A stretch of DNA of 9,694 nucleotides from Flavobacterium psychrophilum. Its GTDB lineage: Bacteria; Bacteroidota; Bacteroidia; Flavobacteriales; Flavobacteriaceae. Positions 1-8,039 of the stretch are shown piece after piece (the stretch's first letter is position 1; each line of letters begins with the position of its first letter). The stretch covers positions 1-9,694 of the forward strand of contig CAMDGJ010000102.1 of NCBI GenBank assembly GCA_945897545.1. Reading direction: 5' to 3'. The notes beneath the pieces are model-generated. The model made no database searches and was not told the DNA's origin. It was given only the letters and a program-made list of their open reading frames with translations. The position numbers and the translations under genes were made by a program.

Positions 1-398
1 ATAATCAAAATTTTTTAGTAATGATTTTTTCGATGCAAATTTATAGTCAATAAGAACAAAACTGTCGGATTGAGGGCGTCGCAGAAATTAAAAAGGATAC
101 ATTTCGATGACAATTTAGTATCAATTAGTCACAAAAAATAAGTACACTAAATGGGCTAGGCAACTATTTATAATAATTCGTGAGGTACAATTAATGAAAA
201 ATTCAGGTAGTGGTTAAATAAAAGATTGAGCCACATTTAACCATAGGAAAAAGATTGAAACCAAGTCTTGAGTTCAGATAGCCATGTTCGTCTCGAATGA
301 AGTGAAACGACTTACAAAACTTACAAAATCCATGTTCTATGGGATTAAAAATTATGAAAATGGAATTATAGACAAAGGCTTATTGAAAGTGTTAATTT
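1..398. other. AT-rich stretch without a supportable gene
   Basis: I see no convincing gene in this stretch, which lies downstream of the minus-strand GH1 gene. All frames are broken by stops. The longest ATG-started frame that I noticed is a 41-codon plus-strand one (284-409) that runs into the 3' end of the GH1 gene and resembles no family I can name. A perfect 9-bp tandem duplication, CTTACAAAA, is at 311-328. No hairpin plus T-run that would serve as terminator for the minus-strand operon was evident. The stretch may be decayed DNA, but nothing identifies its source. Confidence 0.5.
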
Positions 399-1619
399 TT
401 ATACTGTAGAAATAAAATAGCCATTGACTTTACCGCCATTTTGTTTATCGATCAATAGTTGCTGCAAAAAAAGCTGAATAGTGTATGTTTTTTTGATTTC
501 TAAATCCACATTCAAATCGTTTTGGTCGTAAATGCCATCTATATTTTCGTTTATAAAAATTTTTTTGACACCCGTGTATCTACTGTATTTTTTTACAATT
601 TGATACATTAACTCTTGATAATTTCCATGTTCTAAGTAATTTTTTTTGACTCTAAGTTTGTCATAGTCTACAATTTGTGCATTCAAATAGGGGATGAATG
701 GATTGTGACTTACTATTTCACGCGTGCAATTTTGTAAACCAATAAAATCAAAATCAACTTGTATTAAATCATCATCTCCCGGAATCGTATATTTTGAAAT
801 ATTTTTTAAAAAGGGTAATGTTCTAATTGGATATCCTAATCCTAAAGAAGGTTCAATAAATATTCGATTCAAAAAGGCATCGATTCGCTCGGTAGCTTTT
901 AAATCTTTTTCTGAATGGGTTGCAGGGATACAATAATTACACGAAAAAAAAGTTCCTACTTGTGCCATAGTCACTATTTCTTTAATCTTTTTTGAACCTA
1001 TCGATTGGCAAAGTAACGTATGGTGCAAAGCAGCTAGAAATAAATTAATTTTATTTTTGCCTGGTGGATAAATTTCAAAAAAATTACTGGCACCTGTAAA
1101 AACGGAAGGTTCGTTAAAAATAGTCCAATACCTAATCTTTTCTTTGAAAGTATTTGCACAAAAGGCTACATAGTTTTCGAACCAATCTAGGCTTTCGCGA
1201 TTAGACCAGCCGCCGCTGTTTTTTAATGCTGTTGGTAGGCAAGAATCATACAGCGTCACAAATGGCTCCACCTCATTTTCTATACAAATGTCAAGTATAT
1301 CATTATAAAAAGTAATCGCTTTATTATTAATTTTACCAATCCCATTCGGGATTATTCTAGTCCAAGATAACGAGAACCTAAAATTAAGAATCCCTGATTG
1401 TTTAATTAATTCAATATCTTGTTTGTATTTCTTTAATTCAATTTCGTAGAAAGAAACATCATTTTTAAACGAATGATGATTGCTTTCTAACAAAATGGTT
1501 TGGTCTTTTACGTTTTTTATACTGTTTTTATTAAAGGATGAAATGCCCAAAAAAAAATCATCTCCAAAATCATGCGTATTCAGAAGCAATAAATTTGTTT
1601 TTAAATTGTCTAAACTCAT
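399..1619 (-). CDS. Divergent, C-terminally short glycoside hydrolase family 1 protein (beta-glucosidase-like)
   Basis: This 406-residue protein is a GH1 (TIM-barrel, retaining beta-glycosidase) homologue. Visible GH1 landmarks are RFSLSWTRIIPNGIGKIN (residues 81-98), the acid/base motif TIFNEP with Glu170, DFIGLQNCTR (291-300) and a nucleophile-like INENID with Glu358. Several normally invariant positions are changed. The YHWDLP motif reads YDSCLP (124-129), so the sugar-binding His-Trp pair is lost. The N-terminal YQIEG-type segment is not recognisable, and the Asn-Tyr-Tyr-Thr segment reads QNCT. The protein stops at VNGYFISTV, where family members continue as GYFxWSxxDNFEW, so the terminal sugar-binding Trp/Glu region is missing and it is shorter than the usual ~450 residues. 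No signal peptide is seen. It starts 9 nt after the receptor stop, so the two are probably co-transcribed. GH1 membership is secure. Activity and substrate are not: it may be a degenerate enzyme, a pseudoenzyme or a 3'-truncated gene. Confidence 0.85.
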   Translation of the reverse strand: MSLDNLKTNLLLLNTHDFGDDFFLGISSFNKNSIKNVKDQTILLESNHHSFKNDVSFYEIELKKYKQDIELIKQSGILNFRFSLSWTRIIPNGIGKINNKAITFYNDILDICIENEVEPFVTLYDSCLPTALKNSGGWSNRESLDWFENYVAFCANTFKEKIRYWTIFNEPSVFTGASNFFEIYPPGKNKINLFLAALHHTLLCQSIGSKKIKEIVTMAQVGTFFSCNYCIPATHSEKDLKATERIDAFLNRIFIEPSLGLGYPIRTLPFLKNISKYTIPGDDDLIQVDFDFIGLQNCTREIVSHNPFIPYLNAQIVDYDKLRVKKNYLEHGNYQELMYQIVKKYSRYTGVKKIFINENIDGIYDQNDLNVDLEIKKTYTIQLFLQQLLIDKQNGGKVNGYFISTV

Positions 1620-1628
1620 TTAAAGCTG

Positions 1629-4544
1629 TTAAAAATTATAAGTAGCCGATAAAGAAAAACTTCTTCCGAAATTAGTATTCCAAAAAATATCATCATCAGC
1701 TTTATTGTAACCATCTTCATAATGAAAATCGCCCGTAAAAAGGTTGTTTCCTAAAGTTTCGAGAGCGCCGTATTTAACTGTATTTCTGTAATTATTCTGA
1801 TAAAAAATCAAATTTTGAGCCAAAATATTTTGAATGTTAAGTTTTAATTCCAGTTGATTATTGAAGAATGATTTTGCTATTTGGGCATCGAGAAAAGTTC
1901 TGCCTTTTTCCCAAATGGCGGGTTCTAATTCACCTGAGGCATACGCAATTCTATTTCCAGCTCTGTTAATATTTGTTGAAATAATCAATCCATTATCTTT
2001 ATTTATATATTGCAATCCTGCATTGAATACATAAGGCGATTGCCCTTGCATCGTTCTACTAGTTTCTAGATTACCACCAACAACACCCGTAACATCTACT
2101 TTGGATTTTATGACAGACAAGTTTGAAAATAAAGTCAAATCATCAAAAACGGAGGTGTTTTCTGAGGTAAATATAGAACTTAGCAACACTCTAAATTCTA
2201 GTTCAACACCACTATTTACTGCACTTTTTGCATTCGCATAGGTTATGGTATTGTTAAGAGATTGTCGAATGACTTCTATTGGATTTATAAATTTTTTACG
2301 AAAATATGAAACCGTAAATAATTGTCCTTTAGAAGGATAGATTTCATATCGAAAATCAAAATTTTCTACTGAAGCTCTCTTTAAACTTTCATTCCCTTGT
2401 ATTAAAAACTGGGTTTCAAAATCATAAAATATAAAAGGAGCTAATTCTCTAAACTCAGGGCGGTTCAAGGTTTTTGAGTAACTCAAACGCAAGTTTTGTT
2501 TTTTATTAATAGAATATATCAAATTGGCAGAAGGTAAAAAATCTGTTTTTTGATCTTTCGAATCAATCTTTTTTATATCAGTCTCCGCTACTAATGTTTG
2601 TGTAAAATCCTCGACACGAACTCCCCAAATTAATCTAAACTTTTTATACCTATTATCAAGCATTATATAGGCTGCATTCAATTTAGACCCGGCACGATAA
2701 TCGTCACTTTTTGCAGTAAAATCAAATAAAGTAAAACCACCTAACCCCGACGGTAATAAACCCATGTTTTCTTTAGTAAAAATTGTTGCATTAGTTTGAG
2801 TTTCAAAGCTGTTATCATATTTTGTACCATCGGCAATGTACCGATTGTATTGCAATTGACGTGCAAAAAAATCTCGATCTCTTGTCTGTACAAAACCGCC
2901 CAACTTTACTTCATTGATTAATTTTTTACCAATATTAAATTTTTTGGAAATATCAAATTTACCTCCCGATATCGATTCGCTATTTTCAGAAAAAAACATC
3001 CCTCCACCATAACTGGGTCCTCCGTTACTTTCCGCAATAACCGCTCTGGGTGTGGATAGTTTCGGATCACTACTATCGGGATCTGCAATTATATATAAAT
3101 TTCTTCTTAAATTAGGAATGGTTCTTTGTATGTTGCTGTAAAAACCAGACCAATTTAGTTTAATTTTAGGTTTTGTAAAATAATGATCCCCATTCAATTG
3201 ACCTGAATAAATAATATTACTAGTAAACCACCTAACATCAGAGCTTAGTACTCTAGAGTCATTCACATCATCTTTACGGTTTCTTTCTAAGACTAGGTCT
3301 CTAGAATTGATGCTTAAAATATTTTTAAAAGAAAGGCTGTGATTTTCATTGAATTTCATCGAAAAATTAGCCAAAGAACCCGTTAAAACTTGCTGAATAT
3401 AATTTTTTTCATCCGATTTAGATATTAATGTTGATGGAAGCACCGGGTCATTATTGTCCCAATCGAGATTTCGAAGTGTTTCATTGAAAGTATTATTTAT
3501 ACTATGAGAAACAGATAGCATTATTCCAAAAACTTTTTCGCCAAAATCAAAATGATGTCCAATTGAATATTGAAAAGCGGTATTAGGTTTAAATTTACTA
3601 TCAGTAATATTCCAATCGTATTCAAATGTTTTTGCAATTTCTCCTGCCTTAGCTTGACTGTTGATTGTTGATGTAAAAACCTTCGTATTAGGAACAGTTG
3701 ACGGTAACGCTCTTGCGCCATTATCAAAACCCAACCAATCCGTGCTACTCCCCTTATAATCCCTACTGTTTTTAAATGTAGTAATTGTATTGTAGCCAGA
3801 ACCAATTGTTATCGATTGGAAATTTTTGTCCGGAACCGATTTGGTATTGATTTGGATGACACCACCTACAAATTCTCCTGGCATATCTGGCGAAGCCGTC
3901 TTGGTAATGATTAGGTTATCCAGCATATTGGCTGGGAAAATATCAAATGAAAAAGCTTTTCTATCCGGTTCGGAACTTGGCAGCGGAGCGCCATTTAACA
4001 AGGCGGCATTGTATCTGTCATTCAAACCTCTTATGACAACAAATTTATTGTCTTGTATACTAACTCCACTTACTCTTTTCAAAACATCAGAAGTGGTTCT
4101 GTCTGGCGTTCTTTTAATAGTTTCAGCAGAGATACCATCAGAAACAGTAATGCTATTTTTTTGAGCTACTAACAATGATTTTATGGATTCGGCCTTTGCT
4201 TTCGTTCTGGTAATCACTACCTCCTTAAGTTCATTTTTAATTTCTACAAGAGTGGTATTTAAATAGGTAATTTCATTATTTTTTGTTAACACTTCCGATA
4301 CAATTTTAGATTGGTATCCAATGAAAGAGAATTCTACTTCGTAGCTTCCAGATCCTACATTCCTAAAAACAAATTTCCCGTCTGAATCTGTTGTGGTGCT
4401 CAGTTTTAATTCTTTTATTATAATATTTACTCCTGGTAAAACTCCACCATTAGAATCATCTACTACAGAACCACTTATAGAACTATTCTGACCAAAAAAA
4501 CATTGGGAAATCAATAAGAAAACAAAGACATAAAAATACTTCAT
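1629..4544 (-). CDS. TonB-dependent outer-membrane receptor with carboxypeptidase-regulatory-like N-terminal domain
   Basis: This 971-residue outer-membrane transporter takes up a ligand using energy from the TonB-ExbBD system. A signal peptide covers about residues 1-19 (hydrophobic core, ending FFGQ). It is followed by a CarboxypepD_reg-like beta-sandwich (about 22-105: SGSVVDDSNGGVLPGVNI, then DGKFVFRNVGSGSYEVEFSFIGYQ). A linker with LKEVVITRT leads to the plug domain (about 125-240), marked by DVLKRVSGVSI, VIRGLNDRY and GEFVGGVIQINTK. The remainder is a 22-strand-type beta-barrel with typical late motifs (LRLSYSKTLNRPEFREL, GVELEFR) and a terminal aromatic residue (ATYNF), the usual barrel-assembly signal. 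Family and length fit well. It lies directly upstream of the GH1 gene, which suggests a carbohydrate or glycoside ligand, but no SusD lipoprotein is adjacent, so this is not a classical Sus pair. The ligand cannot be read from the sequence. Confidence 0.95.
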   Translation of the reverse strand: MKYFYVFVFLLISQCFFGQNSSISGSVVDDSNGGVLPGVNIIIKELKLSTTTDSDGKFVFRNVGSGSYEVEFSFIGYQSKIVSEVLTKNNEITYLNTTLVEIKNELKEVVITRTKAKAESIKSLLVAQKNSITVSDGISAETIKRTPDRTTSDVLKRVSGVSIQDNKFVVIRGLNDRYNAALLNGAPLPSSEPDRKAFSFDIFPANMLDNLIITKTASPDMPGEFVGGVIQINTKSVPDKNFQSITIGSGYNTITTFKNSRDYKGSSTDWLGFDNGARALPSTVPNTKVFTSTINSQAKAGEIAKTFEYDWNITDSKFKPNTAFQYSIGHHFDFGEKVFGIMLSVSHSINNTFNETLRNLDWDNNDPVLPSTLISKSDEKNYIQQVLTGSLANFSMKFNENHSLSFKNILSINSRDLVLERNRKDDVNDSRVLSSDVRWFTSNIIYSGQLNGDHYFTKPKIKLNWSGFYSNIQRTIPNLRRNLYIIADPDSSDPKLSTPRAVIAESNGGPSYGGGMFFSENSESISGGKFDISKKFNIGKKLINEVKLGGFVQTRDRDFFARQLQYNRYIADGTKYDNSFETQTNATIFTKENMGLLPSGLGGFTLFDFTAKSDDYRAGSKLNAAYIMLDNRYKKFRLIWGVRVEDFTQTLVAETDIKKIDSKDQKTDFLPSANLIYSINKKQNLRLSYSKTLNRPEFRELAPFIFYDFETQFLIQGNESLKRASVENFDFRYEIYPSKGQLFTVSYFRKKFINPIEVIRQSLNNTITYANAKSAVNSGVELEFRVLLSSIFTSENTSVFDDLTLFSNLSVIKSKVDVTGVVGGNLETSRTMQGQSPYVFNAGLQYINKDNGLIISTNINRAGNRIAYASGELEPAIWEKGRTFLDAQIAKSFFNNQLELKLNIQNILAQNLIFYQNNYRNTVKYGALETLGNNLFTGDFHYEDGYNKADDDIFWNTNFGRSFSLSATYNF

Positions 4545-4854
4545 GTTAATTTTTTTAAATTTAAAGGCAAAATAAATGTAAAAAATATTACCGAAGGTTA
4601 ACTTAATATTAACATTTTTTGATTTACGGCAATGAGCGATAATGCAGAAAAAAGAAGCTAATTATATAATTCATTTTTAGTATTTTAACTTAAAATTAAT
4701 CATATTTTTTTTTCGCAATTATACACGAAAATCCACTATAAAAAGGCTCTAATAACTGCGCAATGTTTATAAATTGTTAAATATTATTCTTACATTAATT
4801 ATTGATGAATTATTTAAATATATTTGCGAAATAGTTTAATACTACTTTATTTAT
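4545..4854. promoter_or_regulatory. Divergent intergenic region between receptor and outer-membrane protein genes
   Basis: This 310-nt, very AT-rich stretch separates two genes transcribed away from each other, so it should contain both promoters. No ORF of note is present. For the rightward gene a TAnnTTTG element is visible and listed separately. For the leftward receptor gene only an imperfect element is visible: CAAAATAA at 4568-4575, which reads TTATTTTG on the minus strand, one position off the consensus and without a matching upstream TTG. No clear operator repeat or riboswitch-like structure was recognised. Confidence 0.55.
4819..4826 (+). promoter_or_regulatory. Bacteroidota-type -7 element (TATATTTG) for the outer-membrane protein gene
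   Basis: TATATTTG matches the TAnnTTTG -7 consensus of Bacteroidota sigma-ABfr promoters. It ends 28 nt before the ATG at 4855, which would give a leader of about 20 nt. The usual TTG about 17-23 nt upstream is not present; only TTA occurs at 4795-4797 and 4799-4801. The promoter call therefore rests on the -7 box and its position. Confidence 0.5.
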
Positions 4855-5583
4855 ATGAAAAACAATAAACTTATTATTTTGTTATTATTTGTGTTTACTT
4901 CAGTTTTTTCGCAGGAAAATTTAAATACTTCAGTACCAACTGATTCCATCAAAACCACAACAGATTCTTTAATCGCTAAAGTGAATCGCAATAAATGGTC
5001 TATTGAGTTAGGAACAGGAGTAAGCAATGGTACCATGCCCTTTACTGAAGGATATTATACCAGTATGAACAATCAATTATTTAAAGGTTTTATTTTTAAT
5101 TGTTATACAGTTGGAGCTAGCTACAAATTTTCTGAAATTGTCGGTTTAAAAATGGATTTAGCTTTTGATAGATTTAGTGAAGTTGCAGAGACTAAAAGTA
5201 AGCCATTTGAAATTGCGCAATATAGAACGTCTATTCAAGCAGTATTTAATCTTAATAGTTTTGGTAAACCTGTAAATAATGTTTCTAGATCTAATGTATT
5301 ATTTCATGCAGGACTAAATTTAGCTATAATGTGTCCTATCGCAGCCAACGATGAAACAGTCGTTTACAAATATGATGGTTATGGAGGAACTGTTTTTGGT
5401 ATTACACCTATACTGAAAGTTTCGAAAAAAACATCTATCTTCCTAGATGTTAGTTCTTATAATAATTACCTTCAAGCTTTTACTTGGAACGGCCAAAAAA
5501 ATCCTGTAGGAAATAGTAAGCAGGGTCACATGTATTCAGTTACTTTTGGATTGTCATTTGCTTTAGATGCTGATAAAAAATAG
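4855..5583 (+). CDS. Outer-membrane beta-barrel protein (OmpA N-terminal-like), probably frameshifted at its 3' end
   Basis: This 242-residue protein has a clear signal peptide (residues 1-19: MKNN, Leu/Ile-rich core, FTSVFSQ). A short Thr/Ser-rich linker follows, then alternating amphipathic strands typical of an 8-10 strand outer-membrane barrel: WSIELGTGVSNG, FNCYTVGASYKF, VGLKMDLAFDRF, YRTSIQAVFNL, FHAGLNLAIM, VFGITPILKVS, TSIFLDVSSY, and the last strand MYSVTFGLSFAL. It resembles the barrel half of Flavobacterium OmpA-family proteins, but no peptidoglycan-binding OmpA domain is present. It probably sits in the outer membrane with a structural or porin-like role; no substrate can be named. 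The frame ends ...ADKK at an A6 run (5575-5580), and the next frame continues open for 38 more codons, ending 25 nt before a terminator. Monocistronic, with its own promoter and terminator. Confidence 0.75.
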   Translation: MKNNKLIILLLFVFTSVFSQENLNTSVPTDSIKTTTDSLIAKVNRNKWSIELGTGVSNGTMPFTEGYYTSMNNQLFKGFIFNCYTVGASYKFSEIVGLKMDLAFDRFSEVAETKSKPFEIAQYRTSIQAVFNLNSFGKPVNNVSRSNVLFHAGLNLAIMCPIAANDETVVYKYDGYGGTVFGITPILKVSKKTSIFLDVSSYNNYLQAFTWNGQKNPVGNSKQGHMYSVTFGLSFALDADKK

Positions 5584-5695
5584 AATAACTGAAGCAGTAG
5601 TAGATACAACTGATTTTGGTAAAAGCCGTTTACAGTATAACGGTTCATCTGGTTATGCTGATGATAATATAAAATTGATGATAACAGACCAATAA
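5567..5695 (+). pseudogene. Frame-shifted 3' extension of the outer-membrane protein gene
   Basis: Reading the +1 frame from within the end of the barrel gene gives a 42-codon open frame that overlaps its last five codons and ends TAA at 5693-5695. Removing one A from the A6 run at 5575-5580 would join the two frames into ...ALDADKNRITEAVVDTTDF..., ending in IKLMITDQ, a protein of about 280 residues. The extension has ordinary amino-acid composition and the intrinsic terminator follows only 25 nt later. I infer that the transcription unit once included it. It could also be a small overlapping gene from the ATG at 5567, or a sequencing error in the A run. Confidence 0.45.
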
Positions 5696-5720
5696 AAAAT
5701 AAATTATTTATTTTTAGAGT

Positions 5721-5753
5721 AAAACCGGCCTAGCAATATGTCGGTTTTTTTTT
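5721..5753 (+). terminator. Intrinsic (Rho-independent) terminator after the outer-membrane protein gene
   Basis: The arm AAAACCGGC (5721-5729) pairs with GTCGGTTTT (5740-5748) over nine positions, including one G-U pair, around a ten-base loop. An unbroken T-run (5745-5753) follows. It would terminate rightward transcription and isolates the outer-membrane protein gene from the restriction operon 720 nt further on. Confidence 0.85.
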
Positions 5754-6475
5754 GCAATAAAAAAATGGATTCAAAAGGTGTTTTTTAAAATTATAACTCT
5801 TTAAGTTGTTTTATAGCAATTTAATCGTTTTTTTTTAAGTCAGCGGTAGAGAGTCGTTTACCCAAATCAGTATTGAATAAAGCAAAGGAGTACAAAAAAT
5901 AAAATGTATCATGTTCAGAATGTCAATTCAATAGACAATCTTTATTAAAGATGGAGTAAGCCATTTTACGGAGTATCGACAAAATTTTTGGGTCAGTATT
6001 TAAATTGGTTTATGTTTTTTCAAAAAACAAAACAAATCAGGTTATTGAATTAGCTGAAATTATAATAAGAAACAAAAAAGCAAAATTTAAACACAAAGAA
6101 ATAGAGGATTTATATGAATTATTATTGAATCCATAATATTCTTAAACATAGCCTAAATAATTAACCAATACAAACAGTATCAACCAAAGTAAGAATATGT
6201 CTTTTAAATTGTCATATTTCAAGTTAATAAACTATTAACAATCTATTTAAATTATTTCGCAATGTGGAAAACCTTACTGCAAATAATTTTTGAAAGACTA
6301 CATTTATCCATTATTAATATAATTCTCTATAGAATGAAAAATAGCTTCAAAAAAAATGGAGCCATTTATAGTAATTTGAACTAAAAAACACTTTAAAAAT
6401 AAGTAGGAAAATCAGGTATTTATCAAGACTTTATCCCTACTTTTAAACTTTTTGTAAAACAATTTATACCTTTTA
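5754..6475. other. 722-nt AT-rich intergenic region upstream of the restriction-modification operon
   Basis: No intact gene is visible on either strand. All frames are interrupted apart from the 58-codon frame listed separately (5960-6136). The 3' part (6137-6475) must carry the hsdM promoter, but I found no exact TAnnTTTG element with a paired TTG. TTTTTG at 6287-6292 and at 6448-6453 are the nearest partial matches. No tRNA, attachment site or inverted repeat marking an island edge was recognised. Confidence 0.5.
5960..6136 (+). pseudogene. Possible decayed gene fragment of unknown family
   Basis: This is a 58-codon open frame bounded by an upstream TAA (5957-5959) and its own TAA at 6134-6136. 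It has no ATG. Its second half reads like ordinary protein (QVIELAEIIIRNK, then FKHKEIEDLYELLLNP), which suggests the 3' end of a gene whose 5' part has decayed. Just upstream, in another frame, a short segment includes CSECQFNRQSLL (about 5918-5953), which might be part of a zinc-ribbon protein. I cannot assign a family. In DNA this AT-rich, a chance frame is also possible. Confidence 0.2.
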
Positions 6476-8038
6476 ATGGCAGCAGAACAAAAACAAAAAT
6501 TAGAACAACAACTTTGGAATATCGCCAACACCCTTCGTGGGAAAATGGATGCCGATGATTTTAGAGATTACATATTAGGTTTTATTTTCTACAAGTACCT
6601 GAGTACTAAAATGGATTTGTATGCCAACACCATTCTAAAACCAGACGGTTTAACTTTCCAAGAAATAGAAGGACATCCTGAGGAAGCACTTTTGATGCAG
6701 GAAATAAAACAACTCGCCATTGATAAATTGGGCTTTTTCTTAGAACCTTGTGATTTGTTTTCAGAATTAGCTCGAAGGGGAAACGCTGGCGGAAAAAACA
6801 ATTTCATTCTTGGGGATTTAGCCAAAGTTCTCACGCACATTGAGCAAAGTACTATGGGTTCTGAAAGTGAAGAAGATTTTGGCAACCTGTTTTCCGACTT
6901 AGATTTAACCTCTCATAAACTAGGAAAATCCGAAGCCGACAAAAACGAACTCATCGTAAAAGTTCTTATACATTTAGATGAAATTGACTTTGATTTAGAA
7001 AATACTGATAGCGATGTTCTGGGTGATGCCTACGAATATTTAATAGGACAGTTTGCTAGTGGAGCTGGGAAAAAGGCTGGCGAATTTTATACGCCACAAC
7101 AAGTAAGTAGCGTTTTGGCACAACTAGTAACGGTGGGCAAAGACCAACTCAAGAGCGTTTACGACCCGACTTGTGGTTCTGGTTCGTTGTTGTTGCGTGT
7201 TGCCAAAGAAGTAAAACAAGTAAGTGCCTTTTACGGACAGGAGATGAACCCGACCACTTACAACTTATGCCGCATGAACATGATTATGCACGATGTGCAT
7301 TACAAGCGATTTGATATAAAAAACGAAGATACTTTAGAACGCCCACAACATTTTGATATGCGTTTTGAAGCCATTGTTGCCAATCCTCCTTTTTCTGCAA
7401 ATTGGAGTGCCAGCCCCTTGTTCATGAGTGATGACCGTTTCTCGGCTTATGGGAAACTAGCACCAAGCAGCAAAGCCGATTTTGCCTTTGTGCAACATAT
7501 GGTGCACCAGCTTGCCGATAACGGAACCATGGCAATCGTTCTCCCTCACGGTGTTTTGTTTCGTGGTGGTGCCGAAGGACACATACGCGAATATTTGATA
7601 AACGAGAAGAATTACTTGGATGCCGTAATAGGTTTGCCAGCCAATATTTTTTACGGAACGAGTATCCCGACTTGTATTTTGGTTTTGAAGAAAAAGCGAA
7701 CCGATGCCAAAAACATTTTGTTTATAGATGCCAGCCAATATTTTGAAAAGGTGAAAACCCAAAACGTGTTGCGTACCGAAGACATTGATAAAATCATAAG
7801 CACTTACGAAAACCGAACCGAAGAAGAAAAATACAGCCACATTGCCCCTTTAAGCGAAGTGGAAACCAACGATTACAACCTGAATATTCCTCGTTATGTA
7901 GATACTTTTGAAGAAGAAGATGCCATAGATTTAAAAGCCATAACCAACGAATTACGGGAATTGGCAGACCTTAGTAAAACAACCGATGCAACAATTGAAG
8001 GTTTTTGTACGGAATTAGGAATTGAAACCCCATTTTGA
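6476..8038 (+). CDS. hsdM: Type I restriction-modification system DNA methyltransferase subunit HsdM
   Basis: This 520-residue protein is the modification subunit that, with HsdS, forms the adenine-N6 methyltransferase core (M2S) of a type I restriction-modification complex; HsdR joins it for cleavage. The N-terminal HsdM_N helical domain (about residues 8-150) begins with the typical LEQQLWNIANTLRGKMDADDFRDYILGF split over residues 9-36. The S-adenosylmethionine site is DPTCGSGS (from Asp230, motif I). The catalytic motif IV is NPPF (Asn303-Phe306), as in N6-adenine methyltransferases. YDPTCGSG, GEFYTPQQV and FYGTSIPTCILVLKK are all standard for the family. Length is normal and the frame is intact. 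ATG 6476 is chosen because the N-terminus matches the usual start of the family. Its GC content is visibly higher than that of the left-hand genes. The stop at 8036-8038 is one base from the RAYT start. Function is secure; the recognised sequence depends on HsdS. Confidence 0.96.
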   Translation: MAAEQKQKLEQQLWNIANTLRGKMDADDFRDYILGFIFYKYLSTKMDLYANTILKPDGLTFQEIEGHPEEALLMQEIKQLAIDKLGFFLEPCDLFSELARRGNAGGKNNFILGDLAKVLTHIEQSTMGSESEEDFGNLFSDLDLTSHKLGKSEADKNELIVKVLIHLDEIDFDLENTDSDVLGDAYEYLIGQFASGAGKKAGEFYTPQQVSSVLAQLVTVGKDQLKSVYDPTCGSGSLLLRVAKEVKQVSAFYGQEMNPTTYNLCRMNMIMHDVHYKRFDIKNEDTLERPQHFDMRFEAIVANPPFSANWSASPLFMSDDRFSAYGKLAPSSKADFAFVQHMVHQLADNGTMAIVLPHGVLFRGGAEGHIREYLINEKNYLDAVIGLPANIFYGTSIPTCILVLKKKRTDAKNILFIDASQYFEKVKTQNVLRTEDIDKIISTYENRTEEEKYSHIAPLSEVETNDYNLNIPRYVDTFEEEDAIDLKAITNELRELADLSKTTDATIEGFCTELGIETPF

Positions 8039-8039
8039 T

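Noticed and set aside
311..328. Tandem 9-bp repeat CTTACAAAA x2
   Set aside because: Only two copies in AT-rich non-coding DNA; no evidence for a function.
284..409. 41-codon plus-strand ORF that converges on the GH1 gene; its VKRLTKLTKS segment loosely recalls the end of some IS transposases
   Set aside because: Similarity is only impressionistic, the frame is short, and it overlaps the GH1 3' end. No terminal inverted repeats were seen.
1629..4544. Possible SusC/SusD polysaccharide utilisation locus
   Set aside because: The receptor has the right domains but no SusD lipoprotein, sulfatase or regulator is next to it; only one degenerate GH1 gene follows.
7457..7840. 127-codon minus-strand ORF inside hsdM (and similar antisense frames elsewhere)
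   Set aside because: It lies wholly antisense to a well-conserved gene and has no recognisable domain, so it is a shadow frame.
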